From Charina bottae (Eukaryota > Chordata > Lepidosauria > Squamata > Charinaidae), in the NCBI GenBank assembly GCA_023362775.1, contig JALMGJ010000004.1, positions 78,110,798 to 78,174,797 of the forward strand: 64,000 bases of DNA, given 5' to 3'. Shown in pieces: positions 24,553-32,775 of this stretch. The first letter of the stretch is position 1. Every line of letters starts with the position of its first letter. A model generated the notes under the pieces. The model was not told the DNA's origin. It saw only the letters and a list, made by a program, of their open reading frames with translations, and ran no database searches. A program made the translations under genes and the position numbers.

Positions 24553-27500
24553 AAATAATTGCACACCAATGTATGCTACCAAATCTTTATTTTTTCATTG
24601 ATTTCTGCAAAACACAAATAGATAGGAATTTCCTAAGGACAAATTATCTTCATTTGCAAAGGCTTCTTTCATTCTCTCCTAACTGGAAATATACTAAAGT
24701 TAAAAAGGTGTGGATGGACAATTGGGGTAAGCAGAAATGATGCTCAAAGTTAAAATTAAAACACAAAAATAAATTTTAAGATGCAAGCAGCTCTGCTGCA
24801 GAGTGCATATCCCTAACTAAAGATTTATACACTCTGCTGCAAACTCCATAATTGGTTTTGATTCTGGATACCAGTTTTCTTTCTTTTCACTGCAGGAAGA
24901 TTAAACATCTATTTCAATTGAGTAGAAAGAAGAGATACAGCCATAACAAGCCCTGAATATTAAGATGGATTCAGCTTATGAGATAAACTTAAACCTAATC
25001 CTTGGTACTCTAAAAAATGGCCATGAAAAACACCTGTTCTATTTTACTGTGAATCAAACAACCTAAAGTTAATGTGTAGATTAAAAGTAAGGAACAGAGC
25101 AATTAGGTCTTTAATGCATCCCTTTAAGTTTTACCAACACAACACTTTTTTCCTTTTATCAGCCATGTGCCATTTATTACATTTTTTTAAATCCTCCCTT
25201 GCCTTGTTTTGTTTGATCTCAACATCTCCAGAATATGATTGATGTGTGCAATTTGAAGCATTCCAGGTTCTGTCATCTTTCTAAATCAGAGCTTTCCAAA
25301 CTTTTCATGTTGGTGACACACTTTTTAGACATGCATCATTTCGCGACACACTCTTATAGCAGGGCATCATTTCGCAACACTCTTACAGCAGGGCACAAGG
25401 CAGGCACTAGGACCTGCGCGGAATCACAACAGGTTTGGAGGCAGCAAAGCACAAGGCAGGCAGTAGGACCTGCGCCGAATCCTGGCAGGGCAGGTTTGGA
25501 GGCAGCCAGGCACAAGGCAGGCACTAGGACCTGCGTGGAGTCACAACAGGTTTGGAGGCAGCAAAGCACAAGGCAGGCAGTAGGACCTGTGCCGAATCCT
25601 GGCAGGGCAGGTTTGGAGGCAGCCAGGCACAAGGCAGGCACTAGGACCTGCGTGGAATCACAACAGGTTTGGAGACAGCAAAGCACAAGGCAGGCAGTAG
25701 GACCTGCGCCGAATCCTGGCAGGGCAGGTTTGGAGGCAGCCAGGCACAAGGCAGGCACTAGGACCTGCGTGGAATCCTGGCAGGGCTCGGAGGCAGCAGC
25801 AGCCGCTACACACCCAGACACTGCAGCCGACACACTAATGTGCTGTGACACACAGTTTGGAAAGCTCTGTTCTAAATCCTGACTTTTTCTCAATTCTGGA
25901 ACATCATTATTTTCTGTTATTGTTACATTTTTATGATGCTATATAAAATAAAACGTTCTGGAAAAAAAGAGGATTCAAAGAGGAGTGAAGAAGTATATTC
26001 AAACTAATGACCGTAAAATATTATCTGTTGGCTGAATTTCATCAACACTATGATATCTATAATTTACATTTTATTCAAAACAGTATAATCAAGTGTGATG
26101 GCTATATTAGGACAATTATAACATAATAAAATTACAGATTTTTAGAATGCTTTATGTGGATGTACATTATGCCCTATATATGATGGTATAAACCACAAAA
26201 ACAATCTTTTGTAGAACACACCCTCACCTCATTTAGCAACTGGATTCTGTTCCAATGACTTGGTCGTAAAGCGAAATGGTCGCTAAGTGAACTTGTGACA
26301 GAGAGATGCTGCAAAGATCACTGTTGCTGCTGTCTCATTCAGATAAAGTTCTCTTATACAGTGTCCTGCGCCTGACCCCTTTTCCCCCAATTTTTGCCCT
26401 CTTGCAGGGCAGAGATTGCTTACACAAGCTATCTCTTCCTGAGCTGCTTTTCTCCCCAGCGCTTCTCTAAAAAGTGCTAACTGCAAGTTAACAAGTTCAG
26501 CTCTGCAACCAAAATTACTTGATTAGAACCCTCCTTCCAGCTTCCACTTCTGTCTGAAACTGACCAGACCTTCAGTTTCACACTGAAGGCTTTTGTTCTC
26601 AGGTGCATGAAATTTGGTTGTAAATGCACACATTGGTCAGAAAATGAATTTTTATTACTGTTTAATACCATTGTATTTGTGAATGATCGCTAACTGAGGA
26701 AGTCGCTAAATGAGGAGTGGTTGTATTAAGATAGCATTAAGTCCTCATGGAAGATGCATGACTCTGTCATGGGTAGGTAACACTGTTGTTTGCTATCTCC
26801 TTTGTGTTAGAACCAGAAATTGCATTGAAATAGCAACATGAAGTCTTTCTACATTACTACTATCATTATTACTATCATTATCATTATTATTGTTACTATT
26901 ATTATTATTATTACTATCATTATTAGCATCTCTCACAAATGTTACTGAAGTTGCTTCAATAACTCAACAAATGTACAACAGAGACTTTCTTCCATTATTG
27001 TCATTATTACAATTATTTTAAATTATTATCATTATTAAAATTTGTTATAGCCACTCTGGTAGTCTCAGGGTGGCTTACAAAATCTAAAAACAATAAAAAA
27101 GTTAAAAACATACAAGATAGGCAGCCCAGTCATAACAACATTAATGACCCACAACTCATTAATCCTGGTCTGAAACTAAAGCAGGTCTTAGGGCTTTTCA
27201 GAACCCCAGGCACTGTCCATATCTCTGGGGGGGGGGGGGATGCTGTTCCAGAGGGCAGGGCTGCATTGAAGGCACACTTCCTAGGTCCTGTAAGATGACA
27301 TTTAATGGAGGGATCTGGACTGCACCCACTCTGCCAGAACATACCGGGCAGGCAGAAATGATTAGAGATAGGTGGTCCCTCAGATTCCAGGCCCTATGCC
27401 ATGAAGAGCTTTATAGGTAATGACCAGCACCTTGAACTGCACCCAGAAACCAAATGGCAGTCAATACAGCTCATGTTGCAACGGTGACACATGGTCATAC

Positions 27501-30500
27501 GAAGAAGTACCTGTTACTGCTTACGCTGCTGCATTTTGTATCAGCTGTAGTTTCTGGATGGTCAAGGGCAACTTCATGTAGAATGCATTGCAATAATCCA
27601 ATTGTGAAGTGACCAGGACATAACTGTCTGTAGGACCTCCTGGTCAAGGAAAGGGCTCAACTGGTGCACAAGATGAACCTTGAACAGACCCTCCTGGCCC
27701 CAGCTCACACCTGCTCTTTGAGCAGGAGCTGCAAGTCCACAAGGACCCCCAAATTGCACAATTAGTGCTAACCTAATCCAAGACCAACAATGAAAATGTC
27801 TCTGGCCCCAGGGGGACAATTTTAAAGGAACATAAAAAATTCAGATTTTACTGTATTAGTCTAACAATCCCATTTTCCCCATGAGTAAATTAGGAATCCT
27901 CCATAATATCACAAAAAAGATACAAAGCAATAATCTTCTGTTGCTCCTCAGAATCAAACACAGCCACTTCAAATAGTGGTGGCTACACCCAAGTATCATA
28001 TTAGTAGCTAGTGATACACTTTTTTATCCAAACATTTATGTGATCATCTTTTGAAGCACTATACTCTATAAATTAATTATATGCTACCAGAAGATGCACT
28101 AATAATGTGTGACTGTCCTGAAGCTTCTGGCCATTACTTTCATTGGATGATCAAGTTCTAGTATTAAGAAGATATGAAACTCCATAAATTTTCTTCACTG
28201 CTTGCTGGTTTTATAAATCTTTACTACAGGAATAGGTAAATTTTGTGTCAAGGCTGCACACTTTGAGGTAATAACCTCAATACCAGAATACAATAGCAGA
28301 GAAAATCAGAGCCAAACTTTCTCATTTCCTCTCCCACCTTTATCCAGTAGCTATAACAGGGGGACGAGATTATTCTTACATGAGATTCAACTGTTGTTGG
28401 TAAAGGGCTTCTGAAATTACAATGGAGGTACAGGGATTTTGGCAAATAATATGTTGTTCTGATGCCATATCTCCCCACCCACATGCTACCGTATCTCCCT
28501 CCTAGTCATTTTTCCCCTACCTTCTGAATAGGTATGTGACAAATAAGAAGAATCTTTGTTCTCCTTAAAACTCTCAGGACAGGAGAGGAAGTCACTCTCT
28601 TCTCTGGCATTTTTGTTTTGGCACATCTGATCTCACTGTTCTATTCTAGCCATGGAATTAGCTATTAAATCAGTATGCAAGGAGAAAAATAATCTGTTTA
28701 CTGTCAACCTATGCTTAAGATAATTATTTGCACCATTAAACTTCAAGATACAGAACAGATACTGCTGCTTGTATATTGTGGTTATTATAGTGTCACAATA
28801 TTTCTAACCATCAATTAATTCATCTGTCCTTCCCTCCTGCACCTAATTCCTTCTCTTTTTATGTCATTATGTATCATTTACATTTTCTTCACCTGACCCT
28901 ATTATATCTATGATTTTGCTTATTTTTACATTTTTTTCTCTTTTACTCCATTTATTCTTCATTATACCATTTTCAAACCCAGGTCATGGCATCTGGTCCC
29001 ATCACTTCCTGGCAAATAGAAGGGGAAGAAATGGAAGCAGTGACAGATTTTATTTTCTTGGGCTCCAAGATCACCGCAGACGGTGACTGCAGCCATGAAA
29101 TTAAAAGACGCTTGCTCCTTGGGAGGAAAGCTATGGCAAACCTAGACAGCATATTCAAAAGCAGAGACATCACCTTGCCGACAAAGGTCCGTATAGTTAA
29201 GTTATGGTTTTTCCAGTAGTAATGTATGGCTGTGAGAGTTGGACCATAAGGAAGGCTGAGTGCCGAAGAATTGATGCTTTCGAACTGTGGTGCTGGAGAA
29301 GACTCTTGAGAGTCCCTTGGACTGCAAGGAGGTCAAACCAGTCAATCCTAAAGGAAATCAACCCTGACTGCTCATTGGAAGGACAGATGCTGAAGCTGAA
29401 GCTCAAATACTTTGGCCACCTAATGCGAAGAGAGGACTCACTGGAAAAGACCCTGATGCTGGGAAAGACTGAAGGCAAAACGAGAAGGGGATGGCAGAGG
29501 ATGAGATGGTTAGATAGCATCACCGATGTAATGAACATGAATTTGAGTAAACTCCGAGAGACAGTGGAGGACAGGAAGGCCTGGCGTGCTATGGTCCATG
29601 AGGTCACGAAGAGTCGGACACGACTAAACGACTGAACAACAACAAAAAATACCATTTTCTGTCCCTGTTCCATCACTGGAACTTGAATTTTATGCAGCAG
29701 CCAAATGTCAAATAGAGTTTCAAAAATATTCTGTAGCATAGATTCTAACTTAGATTGGGTTTGAAAAGTGATCCTGTTAACCATTTATATCTCCAGCCTG
29801 AAGTTATTAAAACAGGCAATTTTTTCACAAGCGTGATTACAAGTTTGAAAAAGAGCCTTCCAAAAGTTTACAGATTTTTCAGTTTTACAAATTTGTGACT
29901 GGGTGGAAAGCAAAAGGAAAATTGTGAGGATGATTTCTACAGGACCCACCTATAGATATTAGGTTCTGCCACAAAATTATGCTGCCAAAGTTGCCTGCCC
30001 ATGTTCTACAGGGTGTTCAGAATTATTTTATATTCCTGTTACAAGGCAAATTTTTGTACTTTTAATATTCTGTATGCTTAGCATACTTTTTGTGAATCAT
30101 AATTATTTCATTAACATCGGAGAAAAAAGCTTTACTTGAATTCCCTATTTTAGTAGTAAGCATTTGAAGTTAACATGATATACAGACATACTGACAAAAA
30201 ATTAAAGCCAAATTAAACTATTTTTATTATCATCATCATGCCTACCACTGTTTGTTTCCAATTTGTGGTTTTTGTTTTTTGGGTTTTAGTTCTGTGCATT
30301 TTAAACAAAATATTGCTTGATGACCAAAAAGGATTTTTATCCTATGAGTAATGTTGCAAAACTATGACATCAACAGTGGCATAAGGTATCTGGACAGGAA
30401 ACAAAGATCTGAAAAGTGCTGAAAACTTTTATTTTCCCTAACTTTTAACCTCACAGGTGTTGGATAAATTGAATTCTAACTGTATGCAGTTTAATAGCTA

Positions 30501-30618
30501 CATTTTAAGAAGAGGAAATAATTATAAGGCAAGCGCAGCAGTTTCCCAGCATTAAATGATTTAAATCCTATTATCACTCAACTTTATGAAGAGAATCCTT
30601 CATAAACAAGATATATAC

Positions 30619-30691
<73 letters not shown>

Positions 30692-32473
30692 ATGTGTGTG
30701 TGTATATATATAAATATATATGTATGTATATATATATATATATATATATATAAAAACATTTTGTAGACCATCCATAGTTGCTGGGAGTTGGGTGGCATAT
30801 AAATTTAATAAAAAAAATAAGCATGCGTTGGAGAACACCTAAACATATAACCAAAATGTCAGCATATCCTAAGCTTAATACTTGCTAGGAAACTTTTAGG
30901 ATAGAGTAAGATAGGATATGTAAGTGACTGTCGTCTTCTTTGTTTTACCTGTATTTCTAGTCATTACAAGCCAACATATTAGAATAAGGTTACATAATAA
31001 TTTTGATTTATGGCATCATTTTAATTTTATTTAATTTTAATTTTATTCCTCCTAACGACACTCTAAAATGGTAGGCAAAGGTAAATTTGTCAAACCATAA
31101 AGATCTGAGTATAGAGTCTGCAGCATGATTTCTTTTCTTTCTAAAATAATTATACCCATTTAGAACACATATTGCAGGAAAGATACTTCCAGACTGAGAG
31201 TTAAAAAGCATTATACAGTTATTTGGATTCTTCCTCCTAACAGGTTTTTCTGGAAGGCATTTAAAAAGATATTTGTAAAATCATACATTATAAAAGCTTT
31301 GTGCAGATGCATCTTTAGTGACCAGGGTTAAATTTAAGATATAAAACAGACTCAAGTTTTAGACAAAGATTGAACTCACTGTAACTCTGCAGTCCTGTAC
31401 CTGTCAATCTCAAGTCCTAGATTCAATACAGGTTGGTCTGAAATGGGTGATGTTTATCTAGTTCTAATAACTCCTCCATCTTCATTTAAAGAAGCTAAGC
31501 ATTTATTTATTTTCAAAAGAAGCTAAGGATGAGTCCTAAATTGGACAGCTATTGGTACCCTTAAACGTTCCTTCTACTTTTGTATTTCTGCAAAGATAGT
31601 GAAGCCTTGTTGGGTTGAAGCAAAGAAGGCCACGTTCTGATCAGAAAGAGCATGTTGGAAAAGTTTGTGCTTCCTCCATCTAGTTTTGGAAGCCTTTCCA
31701 GCACTAGCAAAAATCCGTAAGGGCAGCATCCTGTTTGGAATCATTCTGCCAGCACCTGCCCCATTTTATACGGATTTATGGAGTAGCGACATTTGGGGTT
31801 GTTAAAGCTTGTGAAACGTTTTTAAAATGGTTGTTCTTTTTAATTAAGTGTAAAACTATGCCCCTCTTAAAAATGTGTTTTCTTTTTACACCTTTGTTTA
31901 AATTAAGTTCTTCGCCTGGCTCACTACTTTAGAGAGCGAAGGACTTTGCTGCTGGGCGTGGGGAAGGGTAGTAGCTACGCGAGTCCAGCGCTCACAACAA
32001 TGCCTCCGGTGAATCATCCGAGAGTGAAATCCTGATACCTCCAGCTCGCCCCACCCCCAACAGGGAAGAATCTCTCCAAAAGAAGGAGGCCGACATACTG
32101 TTTTGTGTTTTTTTAAACGAACCTACGGGGAGAACCACCAAGAGCCAAAAAGACGCGGTAGCAGACAGAAAGACCTTTCACAACTGAGTGATTGCTCCTG
32201 AAAAGCCCCAACAATAAAGGATCTACAGAGTCATTTCGCACCGCGACCCATCCAAGCTCCCGTCCCTTAACTCAGATCCTTTGTTTTCCCATCTCCCGGG
32301 GAGACTTCGGCGAAAGAAGAGCTTGGGAAGCTGGGCGAGCGGGGGTTGCGGGAGAAAGGGGCAAAGGCGGTTAGGTTGGGAAAAGGGGGGTCTTCTCCCG
32401 TTCCTCGCTGACCTCCAACCTTACCTGCACAGAGAAACGTTACAACCCACAAGAGCGGCAGCAGCGATGCCAT
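2391..32473 (-). CDS. CXADR: CXADR, Ig-superfamily tight-junction adhesion receptor (coding exons 1-6, 3' end outside window)
   Basis: Single-pass type I membrane protein of epithelial tight junctions and cardiac intercalated discs; it mediates homophilic adhesion and in mammals is bound by coxsackie B viruses and adenoviruses (family knowledge). Six exons (32473-32425, 10460-10303, 7728-7533, 5620-5465, 2770-2648, 2529-2391) join to 821 nt, 273 full codons, with all GT-AG junctions and consistent phases 1,0,1,1,1,2. Predicted layout: hydrophobic signal peptide about 1-16; V-type domain with C44 and C116 (DTGTYQC motif); C2-type domain with C158 and C208 (YSGTYTC) plus the extra pair C142/C219 typical of CXADR; NAS sequon at N197; transmembrane helix about 232-254; CCC at 255-257 as likely palmitoylation site; then the juxtamembrane [11 protein letters not shown], nearly the mammalian sequence. 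The PDZ-ligand tail must lie left of position 1. Identification rests on this tail and exon structure; CLMP or ESAM fit less well. Confidence 0.96.
2648..2770 (-). CDS. CXADR: CXADR exon 5 (second half of C2-type Ig domain)
   Basis: 123 nt, acceptor TACAG, donor GTAAGT. Encodes residues about 187-227: [16 protein letters not shown] (N-glycosylation sequon NAS and C208) and [14 protein letters not shown] (C219). Symmetric phase 1. Only 118 nt of intron separate it from exon 6. Confidence 0.95.
2771..5464 (-). other. CXADR intron 4
   Basis: Mostly unrecognised AT-rich sequence. The only repeat I can suggest is a worn SINE-like segment near 4545-4740. Confidence 0.6.
4545..4740 (+). repeat. Degenerate SINE-like segment
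   Basis: Contains GATTTGCCACTGCCTTCTTC followed further on by CTGCTTGGCTTTCAG, wording that recurs in a similar order near 52440-52560 (TTTGCCATTGCATTCTTC, then CTCAGCTTTCAAGCC). This resembles an old, widely dispersed amniote SINE body. Ends and duplications are not visible. Confidence 0.3.
5465..5620 (-). CDS. CXADR: CXADR exon 4 (first half of C2-type Ig domain)
   Basis: 156 nt, acceptor ATTAG, donor GTATGC. Encodes residues 135-186 starting [19 protein letters not shown], with C142 and C158 and the core W171. Phase 1 at both ends, so the exon is symmetric and could be skipped without a frameshift. Confidence 0.94.
5621..7532 (-). other. CXADR intron 3
   Basis: AT-rich intron. Holds a tRNA-type SINE remnant at 6118-6320; the rest shows no recognisable feature. 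Confidence 0.6.
6118..6320 (+). repeat. tRNA-derived SINE remnant
   Basis: After a worn tRNA-like head comes the phrase TTAGCCATGGAAGCCAATTG, then TGACTTTGGACCAGTCA and a CAACAGGGCTCTTGTGGGAT segment: the body order of a common squamate tRNA-SINE. The same family is seen reversed at 35165-35372 and as a 3' half at 43030-43168. Confidence 0.5.
7533..7728 (-). CDS. CXADR: CXADR exon 3 (second half of V-type Ig domain)
   Basis: 196 nt, acceptor TTCAG, donor GTAAAG. Encodes residues 70-134 with [17 protein letters not shown] and [15 protein letters not shown], the hallmark C-terminal half of the CXADR D1 domain (C116). The loop between VYDG and KGRV is about two residues shorter than in mammals. 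Confidence 0.96.
8342..8751. mobile_element. MITE with TA target duplication
   Basis: 410 bp inserted in the Tc1 between TA (8340-8341) and TA (8752-8753). The ends are inverted: CAGGTAGTCCTTGCTTAACA at the left and the complement of CAGGTAGTCCTCACTTAACA at the right. The interior repeats GTCATTAAG/GTTAAGCGAATC-type phrases. No coding capacity. Removing it restores a continuous Tc1. Confidence 0.88.
9408..9871 (+). mobile_element. Solo LTR inserted in Tc1
   Basis: 464 bp with TGTTAAGG at the left and TCTGACA at the right, flanked by a 5-bp duplication TGTTC (9403-9407 and 9872-9876). Deleting the LTR and one duplication gives GCTGTTCTGTAAGGAGGAAT, the unbroken Tc1 sequence. TATA-like TATGTATAAAGG lies near 9640. 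TG...CA ends with a 5-bp duplication are the signature of retroviral or Gypsy integration; the internal part was lost by LTR recombination. Confidence 0.82.
10303..10460 (-). CDS. CXADR: CXADR exon 2 (first half of V-type Ig domain)
   Basis: 158 nt, acceptor CCTAG, donor GTAAGT. Encodes residues 17-69, including [13 protein letters not shown] with the first Ig cysteine (C44) and the conserved IEW with core tryptophan W60. Ends in phase 0. Confidence 0.95.
11334..12517 (-). mobile_element. GC-rich hAT element fragment inside the Tc1
   Basis: The right end reads, on the minus strand, CAAGGGTCGGAAATGGCGG then GCGGCTCTTTGGCCCCTTGA, nearly identical to the left end of the 994-bp hAT at 19294. The first 130 bases or so agree, after which the two cores are unrelated. 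The core is strongly CpG-rich, with CAG/GGC runs and pyrimidine tracts, and resembles a promoter/5'-leader sequence. No left hAT end is seen: the junction at about 11334 is abrupt. Long open frames on both strands are a by-product of GC content, so I call no gene. Confidence 0.6.
12518..12793 (+). pseudogene. Tc1 transposase, C-terminal part
   Basis: Reads [20 protein letters not shown] (with a stop replacing the D), [19 protein letters not shown] and [11 protein letters not shown], ending at a TAA. NPIENLW carries the last acidic residue of the DDE triad. The first two-thirds of the gene are absent, so it is a dead remnant. Confidence 0.85.
13530..14630 (+). mobile_element. L2-type LINE remnant (end of ORF2 and 3' region)
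   Basis: Has the order [16 protein letters not shown] (CTAGTTAGACTACTGCAATG), then CTGTACTAGTTACCTCCTGG and the TGTAATACTTTTATGAGTAG 3' segment. The same DYCN-type motif appears at 44560-45060. Interrupted by the SINE at 14183-14513. Confidence 0.5.
14183..14513 (-). mobile_element. Sauria-type SINE
   Basis: On the minus strand: tRNA-like head GGCTCAGTGGTTAAGA (A box) and GGTCGGCAGTTCGAGAC (B box), a body with AGCATGCAAATGTAAGTAG, and the tail AGAGTCGGACACGACTG shared with Bov-B LINEs. Exact 16-bp target duplication ATACTTTTATGAGTAG at 14167-14182 and 14514-14529. Odd: about 30 bases in the middle (14294-14324) are replaced by a GC-rich patch absent from the two other copies. Confidence 0.9.
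14640..14849. mobile_element. hAT MITE, 210 bp
   Basis: Ends CAGGGGTGGGCAAC and (inverted) CAGGGGTGGGGAACC, with an exact 8-bp target duplication CTATAAAA at 14632-14639 and 14850-14857. Its right end resembles that of the 994-bp hAT at 19294-20287 (shared CAAAATGGC...GGCA). Confidence 0.9.
15323..15574. mobile_element. hAT MITE, 252 bp, GC-rich core
   Basis: Ends CATAGCTTTCCAAACTGTGT and inverted CAGTGCTTTCCAAAGTG; exact 8-bp duplication CTGTAAGC at 15315-15322 and 15575-15582. Subterminal TGTGTCGC repeats. Core of CAG/CGG repeats and CpG. Same terminal family as 25287-25869, 46539-46845 and the transposase-bearing copy ending at 18955. Confidence 0.9.
15583..16689. other. No recognised feature
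   Basis: Intronic sequence between two hAT copies. A TATATAAGG at about 15002 upstream and the phrasing around 15585-15720 are somewhat LTR-like, but no matched ends or target duplication could be found. Confidence 0.4.
16690..18078 (-). pseudogene. hAT transposase pseudogene (Charlie/ZBED-like)
   Basis: Starts [15 protein letters not shown] at 18078, with a one-base frameshift near 17985 before the main body. Then a BED-type zinc finger region ([20 protein letters not shown]), a hAT core with [18 protein letters not shown], and [16 protein letters not shown]. After a 44-bp Bov-B insertion (16983-17026) the frame resumes [16 protein letters not shown] and [15 protein letters not shown], then is cut off. 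The C-terminal dimerisation region is missing. Related to the domesticated ZBED5/SCAND3-type genes, but this copy is broken. Confidence 0.85.
16983..17026 (-). mobile_element. 44-bp Bov-B 3' tail insertion
   Basis: On the minus strand it reads GTCACGAAGAGTCGGAAGCG, then ACTGAACGAATAAACAACAA, i.e. only the last 44 bases of a Bov-B element. Flanked by an exact 11-bp duplication TTAAGAGGTCT (16972-16982, 17027-17037). It splits the hAT transposase gene. Confidence 0.88.
18105..18235. repeat. 33-bp tandem repeat, about four units
   Basis: Units of the form GGTACAAGTCAAGGCTTGGC followed by AGAGTTC(A/T)CACTG, with a few substitutions each. Lies in the non-coding 5' part of the hAT element. Confidence 0.8.
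19294..20287. mobile_element. 994-bp GC-rich non-autonomous hAT element
   Basis: Left end CAAGGGTCGGAAA, right end inverted CAGGGGTCGGCAAA; 8-bp duplication CACTAGAA/CACTAGAG (19286-19293, 20288-20295). Subterminal repeats CCCGCCCGCAAACCCCGCCC near both ends. The core is extremely CpG-rich, and has a long palindrome at 19884-20038. No transposase. Long open frames on both strands reflect base composition. Confidence 0.88.
19884..20038. repeat. Long GC-rich palindrome (73-bp arms)
   Basis: Left arm 19884-19956 and right arm 19967-20038 are inverted copies, with a 10-base spacer TCAGGCTTTC. A few mismatches and a one-base length difference in the G/C run. It would form a very stable hairpin. 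Confidence 0.9.
20296..22519 (+). pseudogene. R4-type LINE reverse transcriptase/endonuclease pseudogene
   Basis: Reverse transcriptase block with YMDD active-site box at about 21235-21250 and the preceding YRKAYDS segment (first catalytic Asp shifted to the DYRKAYD context). C-terminal region reads [10 protein letters not shown], then [20 protein letters not shown]. Frame changes at several places, for example around 20640, 21170, 21650 and 22240. Confidence 0.75.
22561..23399. other. No recognised feature
   Basis: AT-rich intronic sequence without a repeat that I can name. Confidence 0.5.
23400..23840 (+). mobile_element. Old RTE-type LINE 3' fragment
   Basis: Recognisable by ATTGATGCTTTTGAATACTG, TGTTGGAGAAGACTCCTGAG and CATGGACAGCCAAGAAAACA, the conserved CWRRLLR-PWTA segment of RTE/Bov-B proteins, and a 3' end CTAGGAGTCGACAATGACTT with GATGGCACATAATC. 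Heavily mutated. Confidence 0.7.
23841..24434. other. No recognised feature
   Basis: AT-rich intron sequence. Confidence 0.5.
24435..24557. repeat. Compound (GT)n/(AT)n microsatellite
   Basis: Alternating runs of GT and AT/TATG including an uninterrupted (AT) run of about 36 bases near 24500-24536. Confidence 0.95.
24558..25286. other. No recognised feature
   Basis: Intronic sequence; nothing recognisable. Confidence 0.5.
25287..25869. mobile_element. hAT MITE, 583 bp, with internal minisatellite
   Basis: Ends CAGAGCTTTCCAAACTTTTC and inverted CAGAGCTTTCCAAACTGTGT; exact 8-bp duplication TTCTAAAT at 25279-25286 and 25870-25877. The interior is mostly a tandem repeat (25385-25790). Same terminal family as the 16690-18955 transposase copy. 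Confidence 0.92.
25385..25790. repeat. 117-bp minisatellite, about 3.4 units
   Basis: Unit contains GCACTAGGACCTGCG(T/C)GGAA, TCACAACAGGTTTGGAGGCA and ACCTGCGCCGAATCCTGGCA. Unit length is a multiple of three and both strands stay open through the array, giving repeated 39-residue blocks. I regard the open frames as a consequence of the repeat, not a gene. Confidence 0.9.
26217..26726. mobile_element. MITE with inverted CTCATTTAGC ends
   Basis: Left CACCTCATTTAGCAACTGG and right (inverted) ACTCCTCATTTAGCGACTTC. The interior carries GGTCGTAAAGCG and GATCGCTAACTGAGG, similar in style to the 8342-8751 MITE. Target duplication unclear. Confidence 0.55.
26850..26935. repeat. (ATT)n-type microsatellite
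   Basis: Imperfect ATT/ATC triplet run; a second short stretch at 26995-27040. Confidence 0.85.
27010..27830 (-). mobile_element. CR1/L2-clade LINE 3' region
   Basis: Reversed tail (AAAATTTGTTATAGCCACTC, AGTCTCAGGGTGGCTTACAA), followed by CTAGGTCCTGTAAGATGAC, CAGCACCTTGAACTGCACCC and GCATTGCAATAATCCAATTG, the usual order of this non-coding LINE region. Contains a G homopolymer at about 27226-27239. Confidence 0.6.
27831..28974. other. No recognised feature
   Basis: AT-rich intron sequence. Confidence 0.5.
28975..29648 (+). mobile_element. Bov-B LINE, 5'-truncated
   Basis: Coding segments [69 protein letters not shown] and [17 protein letters not shown], then the tail GAGTCGGACACGACTAAACG ending in (AAC)n. 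One frameshift near 29205 splits an otherwise open frame. Exact 11-bp target duplication ATACCATTTTC (28964-28974, 29649-29659). No reverse transcriptase domain left. Confidence 0.93.
29660..30617. other. No recognised feature
   Basis: AT-rich intron sequence. Confidence 0.5.
30618..30756. repeat. Compound (TG)n/(TA)n microsatellite
   Basis: Long TG runs with TATG interruptions, changing into a TA run near 30725-30753. Confidence 0.95.
30757..32279. other. No recognised feature; rises in G+C toward CXADR exon 1
   Basis: Intronic sequence next to exon 1. From about 32280 it becomes CpG-rich as part of the promoter island. Confidence 0.5.
32425..32473 (-). CDS. CXADR: CXADR exon 1 (start codon, signal peptide)
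   Basis: Encodes [16 protein letters not shown] plus the first base of codon 17, then donor GTAAGG. The ATG sits in a strong context (GCC before, G after). The frame stays open upstream to another ATG at 32602, which would add 43 residues, but those are not signal-like and the homologous protein starts directly with the hydrophobic segment, so the 32473 start is preferred. Phase 1 end matches exon 2. Confidence 0.92.
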
Positions 32474-32660
32474 GGCGTGGAGAGCAGTCGCCGGCGGCCA
32501 GAGAAAAAGAAGCGACTCCCGAGCGAATTCCCAACGGACACTGGCTGCCTCGCGCCGCCCTCCTCTGTCTCCTCGCAGCCCAGCAGGTGAAACGGCCGTC
32601 ACTTCCGCCCGGCCACAGCCCCGCCGCGTGCTCCGCTGGAGCTGCCGAAGCGCAAGGGCA
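32474..32660 (-). promoter_or_regulatory. CXADR: CXADR 5' leader and CpG-rich promoter region
   Basis: The sequence around and just upstream of the exon 1 ATG is clearly richer in G+C and CpG than the flanks, and G+C-rich sequence continues into intron 1 to about 32280. No TATA box is evident near a plausible start site, which fits a CpG-island promoter. The transcription start cannot be placed from sequence alone. Confidence 0.5.
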
Positions 32661-32694
32661 CCCCAACCCCTGGAGAAAGGCGCTGACCCTTCAC

Positions 32695-32775
32695 TTATTT
32701 ATTTATTTATTTGTTTGTTTATTATTTCAATGTATTCCCCGCCCATCTCCCCTGCAAGGGACTCTGGGCGGGTTT
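32695..32775 (-). repeat. LINE/SINE 3' tail with (TTTA)n
   Basis: (TTTA)n followed by TCCCCGCCCATCTCCCC and GGGACTCTGGGCGG, the reversed L2-type tail. It lies about 220 bp upstream of the CXADR ATG, within the promoter neighbourhood. Confidence 0.55.

Larger units (their letters stand above)
10461..32424 (-). other. CXADR intron 1, about 22 kb
   Basis: A very large first intron built mainly of transposable elements annotated separately. No further CXADR-like exon was found in it. The GC-rich blocks at 11334-12517 and 19294-20287 are transposon sequence, not evidence of an alternative first exon. Confidence 0.8.

Noticed and set aside
25235..25893. 215- and 179-codon frames with repeated blocks
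   Set aside because: Both strands are open through a 117-bp tandem repeat. This is a minisatellite in a MITE, not a repeat protein gene.
30574..30854. Small frames rich in Tyr-Ile and Thr-His
   Set aside because: Translations of a (TG)n/(TA)n microsatellite.
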